A DNA stretch of 9,161 bases from Pseudomonadota bacterium (GTDB lineage: Bacteria; Pseudomonadota; Alphaproteobacteria; Rhizobiales; Kaistiaceae). Positions 1 through 6,591 of this stretch are shown here, piece by piece. The position numbers were made by a program, and so were the translations under genes. Location: NCBI GenBank assembly GCA_023433185.1, contig JAEZEN010000032.1:1-9161 (forward strand), read 5' to 3'. The notes under the pieces are model-generated. The model was not told the origin of the DNA. It saw only the letters and a program-made list of their open reading frames with translations, and searched no databases. Within the stretch, counting starts at the first letter, position 1, and each line of letters begins with the position of its first letter.

Positions 1-372
1 CGCGCCGGGGCGCTCGGGGCCCGCGCGGCGGCGCGCGACGCCATGGTCGGCTTCGTGGGCCGGCACGGCGTCCTGATCACGCCCACGGCGCCTGTCCCGC
101 CCTATCCGGTCGAGAAGCGCTTCGTCGACGAAATCGACGGCGAGAAGCTCGTCACCTATCTCGACTGGCTGGTGCTGGGCTTCACCGTGACCGTCGCCGG
201 CTGTCCGGCGATCTCGATCCCCTGCGGCTTCACGACGGACGGGCTCCCGGTCGGGCTCCAGCTCGTCGGCATGCCCTATGGCGAGACCGAGCTTCTGCGC
301 ATTGCAGCCTGGTGCGAGGCGGTGCTCGGTGCGGGGCTGTCGCGACCGATCAACCCGCGGGCGCCGGCTTGA
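1..372 (+). CDS. Amidase-signature family enzyme, C-terminal fragment (5' end outside window)
   Basis: The frame is open from the first base and ends at TGA 370-372, giving the last 123 residues of a protein whose family is usually 450-500 residues long, so about a quarter is present. The stretch AGCPAISIPCGF followed by DGLPVGLQLVG and an acidic/aromatic tail is the characteristic C-terminal part of amidase-signature hydrolases (amidases, GatA-like enzymes, allophanate and indoleacetamide hydrolases). These enzymes cleave carboxamide C-N bonds with a Ser-cisSer-Lys triad. That triad and the Gly/Ser-rich signature lie upstream of the window and cannot be checked, so substrate and catalytic integrity are unknown. 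An internal ATG at 43 exists, but the homology-like sequence and open frame continue upstream of it. The gene runs directly into the downstream permease with a few bases of overlap, suggesting co-transcription. It is probably a metabolic amidase rather than GatA, because it neighbours transporters and an oxidoreductase. Confidence 0.88.
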   Translation, partial: RAGALGARAAARDAMVGFVGRHGVLITPTAPVPPYPVEKRFVDEIDGEKLVTYLDWLVLGFTVTVAGCPAISIPCGFTTDGLPVGLQLVGMPYGETELLRIAAWCEAVLGAGLSRPINPRAPA

Positions 373-1277
373 GCGACGGCGCCGGCTGGCGGCGGGTCCG
401 TCCGGTTGCGCTCCTCTTCGCCGCCGGCTTCTCCATCGGGCTGATCTTTCCGCTCGGCCGCCTGGCGGGCGAGGCCGGCATCCCGCCGCTCGTCTTCGCG
501 GCGCTCGCGGCGGCAGGCGCGAGCCTCGTCCTCGGGGCGATCACGCTCGCGAGCGCCCAGCGGTTGCCGTTCGACGTGCCGACGCTCGGCTATGCCGCGA
601 TCGCCGGCCAGTTGACGTTCGCCATTCCCTTCGGGGCGCTCGTCCTCGTCATCCCGCATCTCGGCTCGGGCGTGCCGGCGATCCTCCAGTCGCTCGCCCC
701 CATCGTCACGCTCGGCATGGTGCTCGTCATGGGCCTCGAGCGGCCGAACGCGATGCGCGCCCTCGGCCTCGCCACCGGCATGGCCGGGGCGCTGATCATC
801 CTCGCCAGCCGCAATGCCGGAGCGCCGGGTGTCGACGCATCCTTCGGCTGGTACCTCGCCGCCATGGTCACGCCGGCAGCGCTGGCGGCGGGCAATGTCT
901 ACCGCTCCACCCACTGGCCGAAGGGCAGGGGGCCGATGCCGCTGGCGACGCTGACGCTCGCCGCCGCCGCCATCGGCCTCGGCCTGGCCGTGGCGGTCCA
1001 GGCGCTGGCCGGCGGCCTCACCGGTGCCGGTCAGGCGCTTCGGACCGGCTGGTGGCTGGTGGTCGCGCAAGCCGTTGCCACCGGCGTCGGCTACGCGTTC
1101 TTCTTCCGCCTCCAGCAGATCGGAGGGCCGGTCTACCTGTCCCAGATCTCCTACGTGAACACCGCGGTCGGCGTCGGCTTCGCCGTGCTGCTCTTTGGCG
1201 AGCATCTTTCCCTGTGGGTCTGGTTCGCGGTGGCGCTGGTCTTCGCCGGCGTCGCGATCGTCAACCGCGTACGCTGA
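369..1277 (+). CDS. EamA/DMT superfamily transporter
   Basis: An integral membrane protein of 302 residues if the TTG at 369 is the start. Its stop is TGA 1275-1277. About ten hydrophobic helices are visible, arranged as two repeats. The first half ends near LGLATGMAGALIIL and the second near VGFAVLLFGEHLSLWVWFA, a typical EamA ending in which the last helix pair follows a FGE-H-L turn. This family moves small metabolites such as amino acids, nucleotides or organic acids across the inner membrane, often outward; the substrate cannot be predicted. Start choice: TTG 369-371 overlaps the amidase TGA (TTGA) and gives the usual family length and a short charged N-terminus before helix 1. A GTG at 312 would add 19 residues inside the amidase gene. 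Neither start has a strong Shine-Dalgarno sequence, so translational coupling to the amidase is likely. The family call is solid; the exact start is uncertain. Confidence 0.85.
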   Translation: MSDGAGWRRVRPVALLFAAGFSIGLIFPLGRLAGEAGIPPLVFAALAAAGASLVLGAITLASAQRLPFDVPTLGYAAIAGQLTFAIPFGALVLVIPHLGSGVPAILQSLAPIVTLGMVLVMGLERPNAMRALGLATGMAGALIILASRNAGAPGVDASFGWYLAAMVTPAALAAGNVYRSTHWPKGRGPMPLATLTLAAAAIGLGLAVAVQALAGGLTGAGQALRTGWWLVVAQAVATGVGYAFFFRLQQIGGPVYLSQISYVNTAVGVGFAVLLFGEHLSLWVWFAVALVFAGVAIVNRVR

Positions 1278-1312
1278 GGCGGGCGCTCGCAGCTTCGAAC
1301 GACTCTTACCGA

Positions 1313-1340
1313 TTGACAGCCGTCGAAACGCCGGTATCGT
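1313..1340 (+). promoter_or_regulatory. Putative sigma70-type promoter of the Mo hydroxylase operon
   Basis: A perfect -35 hexamer TTGACA lies at 1313-1318 and TATCGT (4 of 6 matches to TATAAT) at 1335-1340, with a 16-bp spacer. The region is AT-richer than its surroundings and sits in the only gap upstream of the FAD-subunit gene. Transcription would begin near 1347, leaving a leader of about 68 nt before the ATG at 1415. The palindrome at 1355-1371 would lie just downstream of the start point. This is prediction by motif and position only. Confidence 0.55.
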
Positions 1341-1354
1341 TATTTGGAATACGC

Positions 1355-1371
1355 TATCCACTATGTGGATA
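1355..1371. promoter_or_regulatory. Perfect palindromic operator candidate (7-3-7)
   Basis: TATCCAC-TAT-GTGGATA is a perfect inverted repeat with 7-bp arms and a 3-bp centre, placed at about +9 to +25 of the predicted transcript. That is a classic position for a repressor that blocks initiation or early elongation. A partial copy of the right half-site, TGGAATACG at 1345-1353, precedes TGGATACG at 1366-1373 by 21 bp, about two helical turns, so two dimers may bind side by side. The short, T-free-tailed stem argues against a terminator. Size and symmetry fit dimeric regulators such as IclR, GntR or TetR types; which one is not determinable, and no regulator gene is in the window. Confidence 0.6.
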
Positions 1372-1414
1372 CGAGAGGAGCCGCCGGAGTGTCGTCGACG
1401 CGGGATCGAAACGG

Positions 1415-2287
1415 ATGAAGCCGGCGCTCTTCGCGTACAGCGCGCCGACATCGGTCGCCGAAGCGGTGGCGCTGCTCGCCGCCGATCCCGGTGCGGTGGT
1501 GCTGGCCGGCGGACAGAGCCTCGTCCCGGCGATGAACCTCCGCCTCGCCAACCCCTCCCGCCTCGTCGACATCCAGCACATTCCCGGTCTCGGGGGCATC
1601 ACGGTCGCGGACGGGAAGATCGTCGTGCGGGCCATGACACGGCACCGCGAACTCGAGCAGAGCGAGGCGGCCTACGCGGCCAACCCGGTGATCCGCGAGG
1701 CGATGGCCCATGTCGCCCACGTGCCGATCCGCAACCGCGGCACCGTCGTCGGCAGCCTCTGCCATGCGGACGCCGCCGCCGAGATGCCGATGATCCTGGT
1801 GCTGACCGGTGGCAGCGTGGTCGCCGAGGGGCCGGACGGGCGGCGGACGATCGCCGCCGAGGACTTCTTCCAGTTCCACATGACGACGACGCGGGCGCCG
1901 GGCGAACTGGTCGTCGAGGCGCACTTCCCGGTGCTGCCGGCCGGCGCCGGCGCCGCCTTCGACGAGTTCACCCGCCGCCACGGCGACTATGCCATCGCCG
2001 CCGTCGGGGCGATCGTCGGCTTCGACGGCGATGGCCGGGCCGACCGCGTGTCGATCGCCGCCTGCGGCATCGCGTCCCGTCCGGTGCGGCTGCGCGAGGC
2101 CGAGGCGCGCCTGACGGGGACGCGGGTCGAGGAGGTCGACCTCGCCGCCGCCGGCGAGGCCGCCAAGGCGGCGGTGACGGCTCCCGACGACATGCATGCC
2201 ACGACATCCTACCGGCAGCGCGTCGTCGCCACCCTCGTCCGACGGGTGGTCGCCATCGCTGCCGACCGCGCGAGAAAAGGACGCTGA
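1415..2287 (+). CDS. Molybdenum hydroxylase FAD-binding (medium) subunit, CoxM-like
   Basis: A 290-residue protein, the normal size for the medium subunit of three-component molybdenum hydroxylases. It carries FAD and passes electrons from the 2Fe-2S subunit to an external acceptor. The N-terminus beginning MKPALF is typical of the family. AGGQSL at residues 31-36 matches the first FAD-binding motif. RNRGTVVGSLCHAD around residues 106-119 matches the second; the usual T-(I/V)-G-G-S-L reads T-V-V-G-S-L here, with V112 replacing the first Gly. The C-terminal half, including the CGIASRPVRLREAE stretch, fits the CO dehydrogenase flavoprotein C-terminal domain. ATG 1415 is chosen because it starts exactly at the conserved N-terminus; the preceding bases are purine-rich (GGGATCGAAACGG) without a perfect Shine-Dalgarno. 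It is the first gene of the M-S-L operon, lies downstream of the promoter/operator, and is 5 nt from the next gene. It is soluble and cytoplasmic, with no signal peptide. Confidence 0.93.
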   Translation: MKPALFAYSAPTSVAEAVALLAADPGAVVLAGGQSLVPAMNLRLANPSRLVDIQHIPGLGGITVADGKIVVRAMTRHRELEQSEAAYAANPVIREAMAHVAHVPIRNRGTVVGSLCHADAAAEMPMILVLTGGSVVAEGPDGRRTIAAEDFFQFHMTTTRAPGELVVEAHFPVLPAGAGAAFDEFTRRHGDYAIAAVGAIVGFDGDGRADRVSIAACGIASRPVRLREAEARLTGTRVEEVDLAAAGEAAKAAVTAPDDMHATTSYRQRVVATLVRRVVAIAADRARKGR

Positions 2288-2292
2288 GCCCC

Positions 2293-2823
2293 ATGCGCCG
2301 CTCGAAGATCGCCGCGCCCACCGTTTCCGCCGATCCCCGCGCCAGGGTCTCGCTTATCGTCAACGGCGAAACCGTCGAGCGCGAAGTCAGCGTCCGGATG
2401 CTGCTCTCCGACTTCCTCCGTCACGAACTCGGCCTGACTGGGACCCATGTCGGCTGCGAGCACGGTGTGTGCGGCGCCTGCACCGTGCTGATCGACGGCG
2501 TTGCCGGCCGCTCGTGCCTGACCTTCGCGGTCCAGGCGTCGGGCCATGAAGTGCGCACCATCGAGTCGCTCGCCGCCGAGGACGGGACCCTGCACCCGCT
2601 CCAGGAGGCGTTCCAGGACTGTCACGCGCTGCAATGCGGCTACTGCACGCCGGGCATCATCATGAACCTCGTCGGCATGTTCGAGGAGGGCCGGCCGCTC
2701 GACCTTACCGACGAGGGCATTCGGCTCGCGCTCTCCGGCAATCTCTGCCGCTGCACGGGCTACCAGAACATCGTTGCCGCGGTCCGCAAGGCCGCGGAGA
2801 CCATGCCGGCAGGATCAGGATAA
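2293..2823 (+). CDS. Molybdenum hydroxylase 2Fe-2S (small) subunit, CoxS-like
   Basis: A 176-residue protein that holds the two 2Fe-2S clusters carrying electrons from the Mo centre to FAD. The N-terminal ferredoxin-like domain has cysteines C55, C60, C63 and C75 (C-x4-C-x2-C-x11-C, within GCEHGVCGACT and RSCL). The C-terminal helical domain has C115, C118, C152 and C154 (QCGYC and CRC), the complete eight-cysteine set of this subunit. About 18 residues precede the ferredoxin fold, a slightly longer N-terminal tail than the roughly 160-residue norm. There is no twin-arginine signal, as expected for a cytoplasmic enzyme. ATG 2293 is preceded by AGGA at 2278-2281, a somewhat long 11-nt spacing, and starts 5 nt after the FAD-subunit stop, so translational coupling is likely. 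The assignment as a small subunit is very secure; the partner substrate is not. Confidence 0.96.
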   Translation: MRRSKIAAPTVSADPRARVSLIVNGETVEREVSVRMLLSDFLRHELGLTGTHVGCEHGVCGACTVLIDGVAGRSCLTFAVQASGHEVRTIESLAAEDGTLHPLQEAFQDCHALQCGYCTPGIIMNLVGMFEEGRPLDLTDEGIRLALSGNLCRCTGYQNIVAAVRKAAETMPAGSG

Positions 2824-2832
2824 GGGACGGCG

Positions 2833-5220
2833 ATGGCCACGCGCGCATTCGGATCGCGGATCAAGCGGACGATCGACCCGGCGCTGCTCCGCGGCGAGGG
2901 CGCGTTCGTCGACGACATACCGCTCGCCGGTCCGCTTCACGCCGCCTTTGTGCGGAGCCCCTATGCGCGGGCGAAGATCACGTCGATCGACGTCAGCGCG
3001 GCGCGCGCCCATCCGGGCGTCGTCGCCGTCTACACCGCCGACGACATCGGCGTGATCGACCGCGAGATGCCGCTCCTCATCCCGCATTCCTCGATGACCG
3101 CCGCGCGCACCCAGCGGCCGCTGGCGCGGGACGACGTCTATTACGTCGGGCAGACGGTCGTGATGGTCGTCGCCGTCGACCGCTACACCGCCGAGGATGC
3201 CGCCTCCCTGGTCGAGGTCGACTACGACCCGCGCGACGTCGCCATCGACATCGAGGAGGCGGTGAAGCCGGGTGCCCCGCTAGTCCATGACAGCCACCCC
3301 GGCAATGTCGCGGCCCACTTCGTCCAGGTGTCGGGAAACCCGGACGCGGCGATCGCCCGCGCCGAGCACGTCACGAAGGTCAGGGTGAAGGTCGAGCGCT
3401 CGACGGCGGCTCCGATGGAGTGCCGCGCGGTCGCCGCGCAGTTCGATGCCGTCACCGGCGAACTCACCGTGTGGGACGGCACCCAGGCGCCGATCTCGGT
3501 GCGCGGCGGCCTCGCCTCGATCTTCGGAATCGACGAGGACAAGGTCCGGGTGATCGCGCCGAATGTCGGTGGCGGCTTCGGGCAGAAGGTGCTGCTGTTC
3601 TATCCGGACGAACTGCTCGTGCCGATGGCGGCGATGCAGCTCGGCCGGCCGGTCAAGTACATCGAGGACCGGCGCGAGAACTTCATCGGCTCGAGCCAGG
3701 AGCGGACGCAGATCCACACCATCGAGCTCCATGCGACGAAGGACGGCGAAGTGATCGCGCTCCGCGACTCCTTCCTCCACGACACGGGCGCCTTCATTCC
3801 CTACGGCATCGCGGTCGCGCAGGTCGCCTCGACCTCGATCGCCGGACCGTATCGCATTCCCAATATCTGGGTCGAGTTCACCGCGGTCTACACGCCGACG
3901 GTGCCGGTCACGCCATACCGCGGCGGCGGCCGGCCGCAGTCCTGCTTCGCCATCGAACGGGCGATGGACCAGCTCGCCGAGGAACTCGGTCTCGACCGCT
4001 TCGAGGTGCGGCGCCGCAACCTGATCGGCAACGACCAGTTCCCCTGGACCCGCGAGGGCCTTCTCTTCGCCGACGGTCTCCGCGTCAGCCTGGACAGCGG
4101 GCAGTACCAGCGCGCGCTCGACATGATCACCGCGGAACTGCGGCCGGACGACTTCGCCGCCGAGCAGGCCAGGGCGCGGGAGGAGGGGAAGTATCTCGGC
4201 CTCGGCCTCGCCTTCTACGTCGAGGGGACGGGCCTCGGGCCCTATGAGGGCGGCCACATCAAGGTCCACCCGATCACCGGCAAGGTCTACGTCAACACCG
4301 GCCTGACCGGCCAGGGCCAGGGCCACGAGACGGTGTTCGGCCAGATCGTCGCCGACCAGCTCGGCGTCGCGGTCGAGGATGTGATCCTCGTCGAGGGCGA
4401 CACGCGGGCCTTCGATTGGGGCGTCGCGACCTTCGCGAGCCGCGCCGCCGTGGTTTCGGGAAACGCAATCCACAAGACGGCGCTGCTGGTGCGGGCCCAG
4501 ATCATCCGCGCCGCCGCCAACATGCTCGAGGCGAGCGAAGAGGACATCGAGCTCCGCGACGGCGCCGCCTGGATCCGCGGCACCGACCGCAATGCGCCGC
4601 TCGCGGCGATCGCTACCGCCAGCAACCCGCTCCGCTATGCCTTCAACGACGCCGCCCAGGCGGCGACGCAGTTCGCGCCGGCGAGCCGCCACGACGGTCC
4701 GCCGCTCGACGAGGGCCAACATCCGGGCCTCGAGGCGACCGACTACTACAGCCCCGCCTGCGCGACCTGGGCCTATGGCGTCCACGGCGCGATCGTCGAG
4801 GTCGACCCGGACCTCTGCGACGTGAAGATCCGCCGCTATGTCTGCATCCACGACTGCGGCAACATGATCAACCCGACGATCGTCGAGGGCCAGGTGCTCG
4901 GCGGCATCGCCCAGGGGCTCGGCGGCGCCATGTACGAGCGCATCGAGTACGATCCCGAAGGCAATCCGCTCAACGCCAATTTCGTCGATTTCCTCGTGCC
5001 CTATGCGACCGAGGTTCCCAACGTCGAGGTGCTGCATCTCGAGACCCCGACGCCGCTCAATCCGCTCGGCGTCAAGGGCGTCGGCGAGGCGGGCTGCATC
5101 GCGGTGGGGGCGGTGATCGCGTCGGGAGTCGCGGACGCGCTCGAGCCGTTCGGCGCGGGGCGGTTTCTTGAGACGCCGATCACGCCGAGCATGATCCACG
5201 CCGCGCTCGGTGGCCGATGA
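2833..5220 (+). CDS. Molybdenum hydroxylase large (Mo-cofactor) subunit, CoxL-like, non-CO-dehydrogenase type
   Basis: A 795-residue catalytic subunit that binds Mo-molybdopterin cytosine dinucleotide and hydroxylates the substrate with water-derived oxygen. The N-terminal a/b-hammerhead domain is visible (GEGAFVDDI to about residue 125), then the Mo-binding domains. Cofactor-contact motifs are GGGFGQK at 246-252, GQGQGHET at 493-500, and EGQVLGGIAQGLGGAMYE near the C-terminus. The catalytic glutamate is E752 in GVKGVGEAG. The active-site loop reads PYRGGGRP (361-368), with R363 at the conserved Arg. It lacks the Cys of the VAYRCSFR loop that defines genuine aerobic CO dehydrogenase, so CO oxidation is unlikely. 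Relatives with this loop act on aldehydes, purines, nicotine, isoquinoline or similar compounds. ATG 2833 has AGGGA at 2823-2827, overlapping the small-subunit stop, with a 5-nt spacing. Gene order M-S-L makes one operon. No maturation gene (XdhC/CoxF-like) is in the window. Confidence 0.93.
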   Translation: MATRAFGSRIKRTIDPALLRGEGAFVDDIPLAGPLHAAFVRSPYARAKITSIDVSAARAHPGVVAVYTADDIGVIDREMPLLIPHSSMTAARTQRPLARDDVYYVGQTVVMVVAVDRYTAEDAASLVEVDYDPRDVAIDIEEAVKPGAPLVHDSHPGNVAAHFVQVSGNPDAAIARAEHVTKVRVKVERSTAAPMECRAVAAQFDAVTGELTVWDGTQAPISVRGGLASIFGIDEDKVRVIAPNVGGGFGQKVLLFYPDELLVPMAAMQLGRPVKYIEDRRENFIGSSQERTQIHTIELHATKDGEVIALRDSFLHDTGAFIPYGIAVAQVASTSIAGPYRIPNIWVEFTAVYTPTVPVTPYRGGGRPQSCFAIERAMDQLAEELGLDRFEVRRRNLIGNDQFPWTREGLLFADGLRVSLDSGQYQRALDMITAELRPDDFAAEQARAREEGKYLGLGLAFYVEGTGLGPYEGGHIKVHPITGKVYVNTGLTGQGQGHETVFGQIVADQLGVAVEDVILVEGDTRAFDWGVATFASRAAVVSGNAIHKTALLVRAQIIRAAANMLEASEEDIELRDGAAWIRGTDRNAPLAAIATASNPLRYAFNDAAQAATQFAPASRHDGPPLDEGQHPGLEATDYYSPACATWAYGVHGAIVEVDPDLCDVKIRRYVCIHDCGNMINPTIVEGQVLGGIAQGLGGAMYERIEYDPEGNPLNANFVDFLVPYATEVPNVEVLHLETPTPLNPLGVKGVGEAGCIAVGAVIASGVADALEPFGAGRFLETPITPSMIHAALGGR

Positions 5221-5369
5221 GGGACACCGGCCCGGTCCGTCGTGGTGGCGCGTTTCGTGCACTGCGCATCGCGGTCGGGGCGGGGGAAGCGGCGGAGGAC
5301 GGCGTGGCGGAAGGGCCATCCTGCGGCTGGCGGTGAAACCGTGCGGATATTCATCGCCATTGAATGTGT

Positions 5370-5398
5370 TTGAACTGCACTTGAGACAGGCATAGGCT
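5370..5398 (+). promoter_or_regulatory. Possible promoter of the ABC importer operon
   Basis: TTGAAC at 5370-5375 (4 of 6 to TTGACA) and TAGGCT at 5393-5398 (3 of 6 to TATAAT) are separated by exactly 17 bp, in an AT-rich patch 45 bp before the binding-protein ATG. The -10 match is weak, so this is a candidate only. It would make a leader of about 40 nt. Confidence 0.35.
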
Positions 5399-5428
5399 TC
5401 GGATCGGGGTAGCCCGCAGATCCGTGAC

Positions 5429-5436
5429 AAAGGGGA
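5429..5436 (+). promoter_or_regulatory. Strong ribosome binding site for the binding-protein gene
   Basis: AAAGGGGA lies 7 nt before ATG 5444, clearly the best Shine-Dalgarno sequence in the window. It fits a periplasmic binding protein that must be made in excess over its membrane partners, and it fixes the start codon. Confidence 0.7.
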
Positions 5437-5443
5437 AAGTGTC

Positions 5444-6526
5444 ATGAGAAGCAGCATTTTGAAGGCGGTTTTCGCGGCAGGCTTGCTCGGCGGACTTTCC
5501 GCGGTGCCGGCCCTCGCGGAGTTCAAGCTCGACGGCGAGCCGTCCGTCGCGATGATCATCTTCGGACCGAAGAACGACGGCGGCTGGTCTCAGTCCTTCG
5601 ACGAGGCGCGTGTCCGCATGGAAGAATCGATGGGGATCAGCATTCCCTTCGTCGACAGCATCCCGGAGAACGCCACCGCCATCCGTCCGCCGGTCGAACT
5701 CTTCATCCAGCGCGGGGCCAACATCATCATCGGCTCCGCCTTCGGATACTCGGACACCTTCAAGGAGCTTGCCGAGGAGTATCCGAACGTCGCCTTCATG
5801 AACGGCGCCGGCATCACCAACGGCCCGAACCTCGAGTCGGTCTACGGCCGCACCTACGAGACCCAGTACCTCTGCGGCATGGCCGCGGCGGCCGCCTCGA
5901 AGACCGGCAAGCTGGGCTTCGTCGCCGCCAATCCCTTCGGCCTCGTCAACTGGACGGTTAACGCCTTCCAGCTCGGCGCCGAGCAGATCAACCCGGATGC
6001 CACGACGACGGTGATCTTCACCGGCGCCTGGAACGACCCGGTCAAGGAGCGCGCCGCCGCCGAGGCCCTCATCGAGCAGGGGATCGACGTCGTCGGCCAG
6101 CATGTCGACACCCCGGCCGTGCAGATCGTGGCGGAGGAGAAGGGCGTGTGGAGCACCGGCCACCATCGTGACCTGACCGAGTTCGCGCCGAAGGCGGTGC
6201 AGTGCTCGTCGGTCTGGGTCTGGGACCAGTTCCTCGAGCCCGCGATCAAGCAGATCGCCGACGGCACCTGGGAGCCGAGCCCCTATGGCGCCTTCTTCGG
6301 GGTCGGCAACGGCATCGACATCACCTGCTGCGGCGACCAGGTCTCCGAGGAGAACATGGCCAAGATCATGGCCGAGCGCCAGGCGATCATCGACGGCAAG
6401 CACGTCTTCGCCGGTCCGCTCGCCGCGGCCGACGGCACCGAGAAGGTGGCCGCCGACGCGGTCCTCGGTGACGGCGACCTCTGGGCGATGGACTGGTACG
6501 TCGACGGCGTGATCACGCAGCAGTAA
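5444..6526 (+). CDS. BMP-family ABC transporter periplasmic substrate-binding protein
   Basis: A 360-residue protein with a clear Sec signal peptide: positive n-region (MRSSILK), hydrophobic core, and probable cleavage after PALA at residue 25. There is no lipobox Cys, so it should be a soluble periplasmic protein rather than a lipoprotein. The mature part matches the BMP (basic membrane protein/PnrA-like) fold: KNDGGWSQSFDEAR at 43-56 occupies the ligand-loop position of the family's D-x-G-W subgroup, and the later segments IIGSAFGYSDTF, YLCGMAAAAASKTGKLGFV and IEQGIDVVGQHVDTPA are typical. BMP proteins bind nucleosides and purine-related or other small heterocyclic compounds for the ABC importer encoded next door; the ligand here is unknown. 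Four cysteines (C144, C254, C295, C296) are present in the mature, exported protein. ATG 5444 is set by the strong AAAGGGGA 7 nt upstream. A terminator-like hairpin follows 10 nt after the stop. Confidence 0.92.
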   Translation: MRSSILKAVFAAGLLGGLSAVPALAEFKLDGEPSVAMIIFGPKNDGGWSQSFDEARVRMEESMGISIPFVDSIPENATAIRPPVELFIQRGANIIIGSAFGYSDTFKELAEEYPNVAFMNGAGITNGPNLESVYGRTYETQYLCGMAAAAASKTGKLGFVAANPFGLVNWTVNAFQLGAEQINPDATTTVIFTGAWNDPVKERAAAEALIEQGIDVVGQHVDTPAVQIVAEEKGVWSTGHHRDLTEFAPKAVQCSSVWVWDQFLEPAIKQIADGTWEPSPYGAFFGVGNGIDITCCGDQVSEENMAKIMAERQAIIDGKHVFAGPLAAADGTEKVAADAVLGDGDLWAMDWYVDGVITQQ

Positions 6527-6536
6527 AGGCCAAGGC

Positions 6537-6576
6537 GAAAAGGTCCGCGATCGGCTATGCTAGTCGCGGACTTTTC
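6537..6576 (+). terminator. Hairpin with T-run: intra-operon terminator/attenuator
   Basis: GTCCGCGA (6543-6550) pairs perfectly with TCGCGGAC (6564-6571). After a single bulged G (6542), GAAAA (6537-6541) pairs with TTTTC (6572-6576). The 13-nt loop itself holds a CTA/TAG mini-stem (6555-6563). The stem ends in TTTTCGTT, a short U-tract. It lies 10 nt after the binding-protein stop and 15 nt before the ATPase start, the position where importer operons often reduce downstream transcription or stabilise the upstream mRNA 3' end. The A-run on the left arm makes it partly symmetrical, but no convergent gene exists, so bidirectional use is not needed. Confidence 0.75.
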
Positions 6577-6591
6577 GTTGGCGCAGTGCCC

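Larger units (their letters stand above)
5221..5443. other. Intergenic region between Mo hydroxylase and ABC importer
   Basis: A 223-bp gap, the largest in the window. No convincing gene is seen: the small frame that starts inside the large-subunit gene and runs to 5395 encodes a Gly/Arg-rich low-complexity peptide. No strong terminator hairpin with a T-tract follows the large-subunit stop; the short ACCGGCCCGGT repeat at 5226-5236 has no T-run. The last roughly 100 bp are AT-richer and contain a promoter candidate and the ribosome binding site of the binding protein. Read-through from the hydroxylase operon is possible. Confidence 0.6.

Noticed and set aside
1195..2823. Long open frame of 542 codons spanning the medium-subunit gene and ending with the small subunit
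   Set aside because: Only the last 176 residues look like a protein family. The upstream part is Arg/Gly-rich low complexity in the shifted frame of the medium-subunit gene, a high-G+C artefact, so no fusion is proposed.
2833..5220. Aerobic carbon monoxide dehydrogenase (form I)
   Set aside because: The Cys-containing VAYRCSFR active-site motif is absent; the loop is PYRGGGRP.
5226..5236. ACCGGCCCGGT inverted repeat after the large-subunit stop as a terminator
   Set aside because: The stem is only about 4-5 bp with almost no loop and no T-tract, so it is not a credible terminator.
5210..5395. 61-codon frame in the gap after the large subunit
   Set aside because: The product is Gly/Arg-rich low complexity, the start lies inside the upstream gene, and there is no ribosome binding site.
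3280..5559. 759-codon open frame on the - strand opposite the large-subunit gene
   Set aside because: The composition is Arg/Asp/Ala-rich without any recognisable motif, and the frame mirrors the codon-position bias of the real gene. The same reasoning removes the long antisense frames at 276-1451 and 6649-8166.
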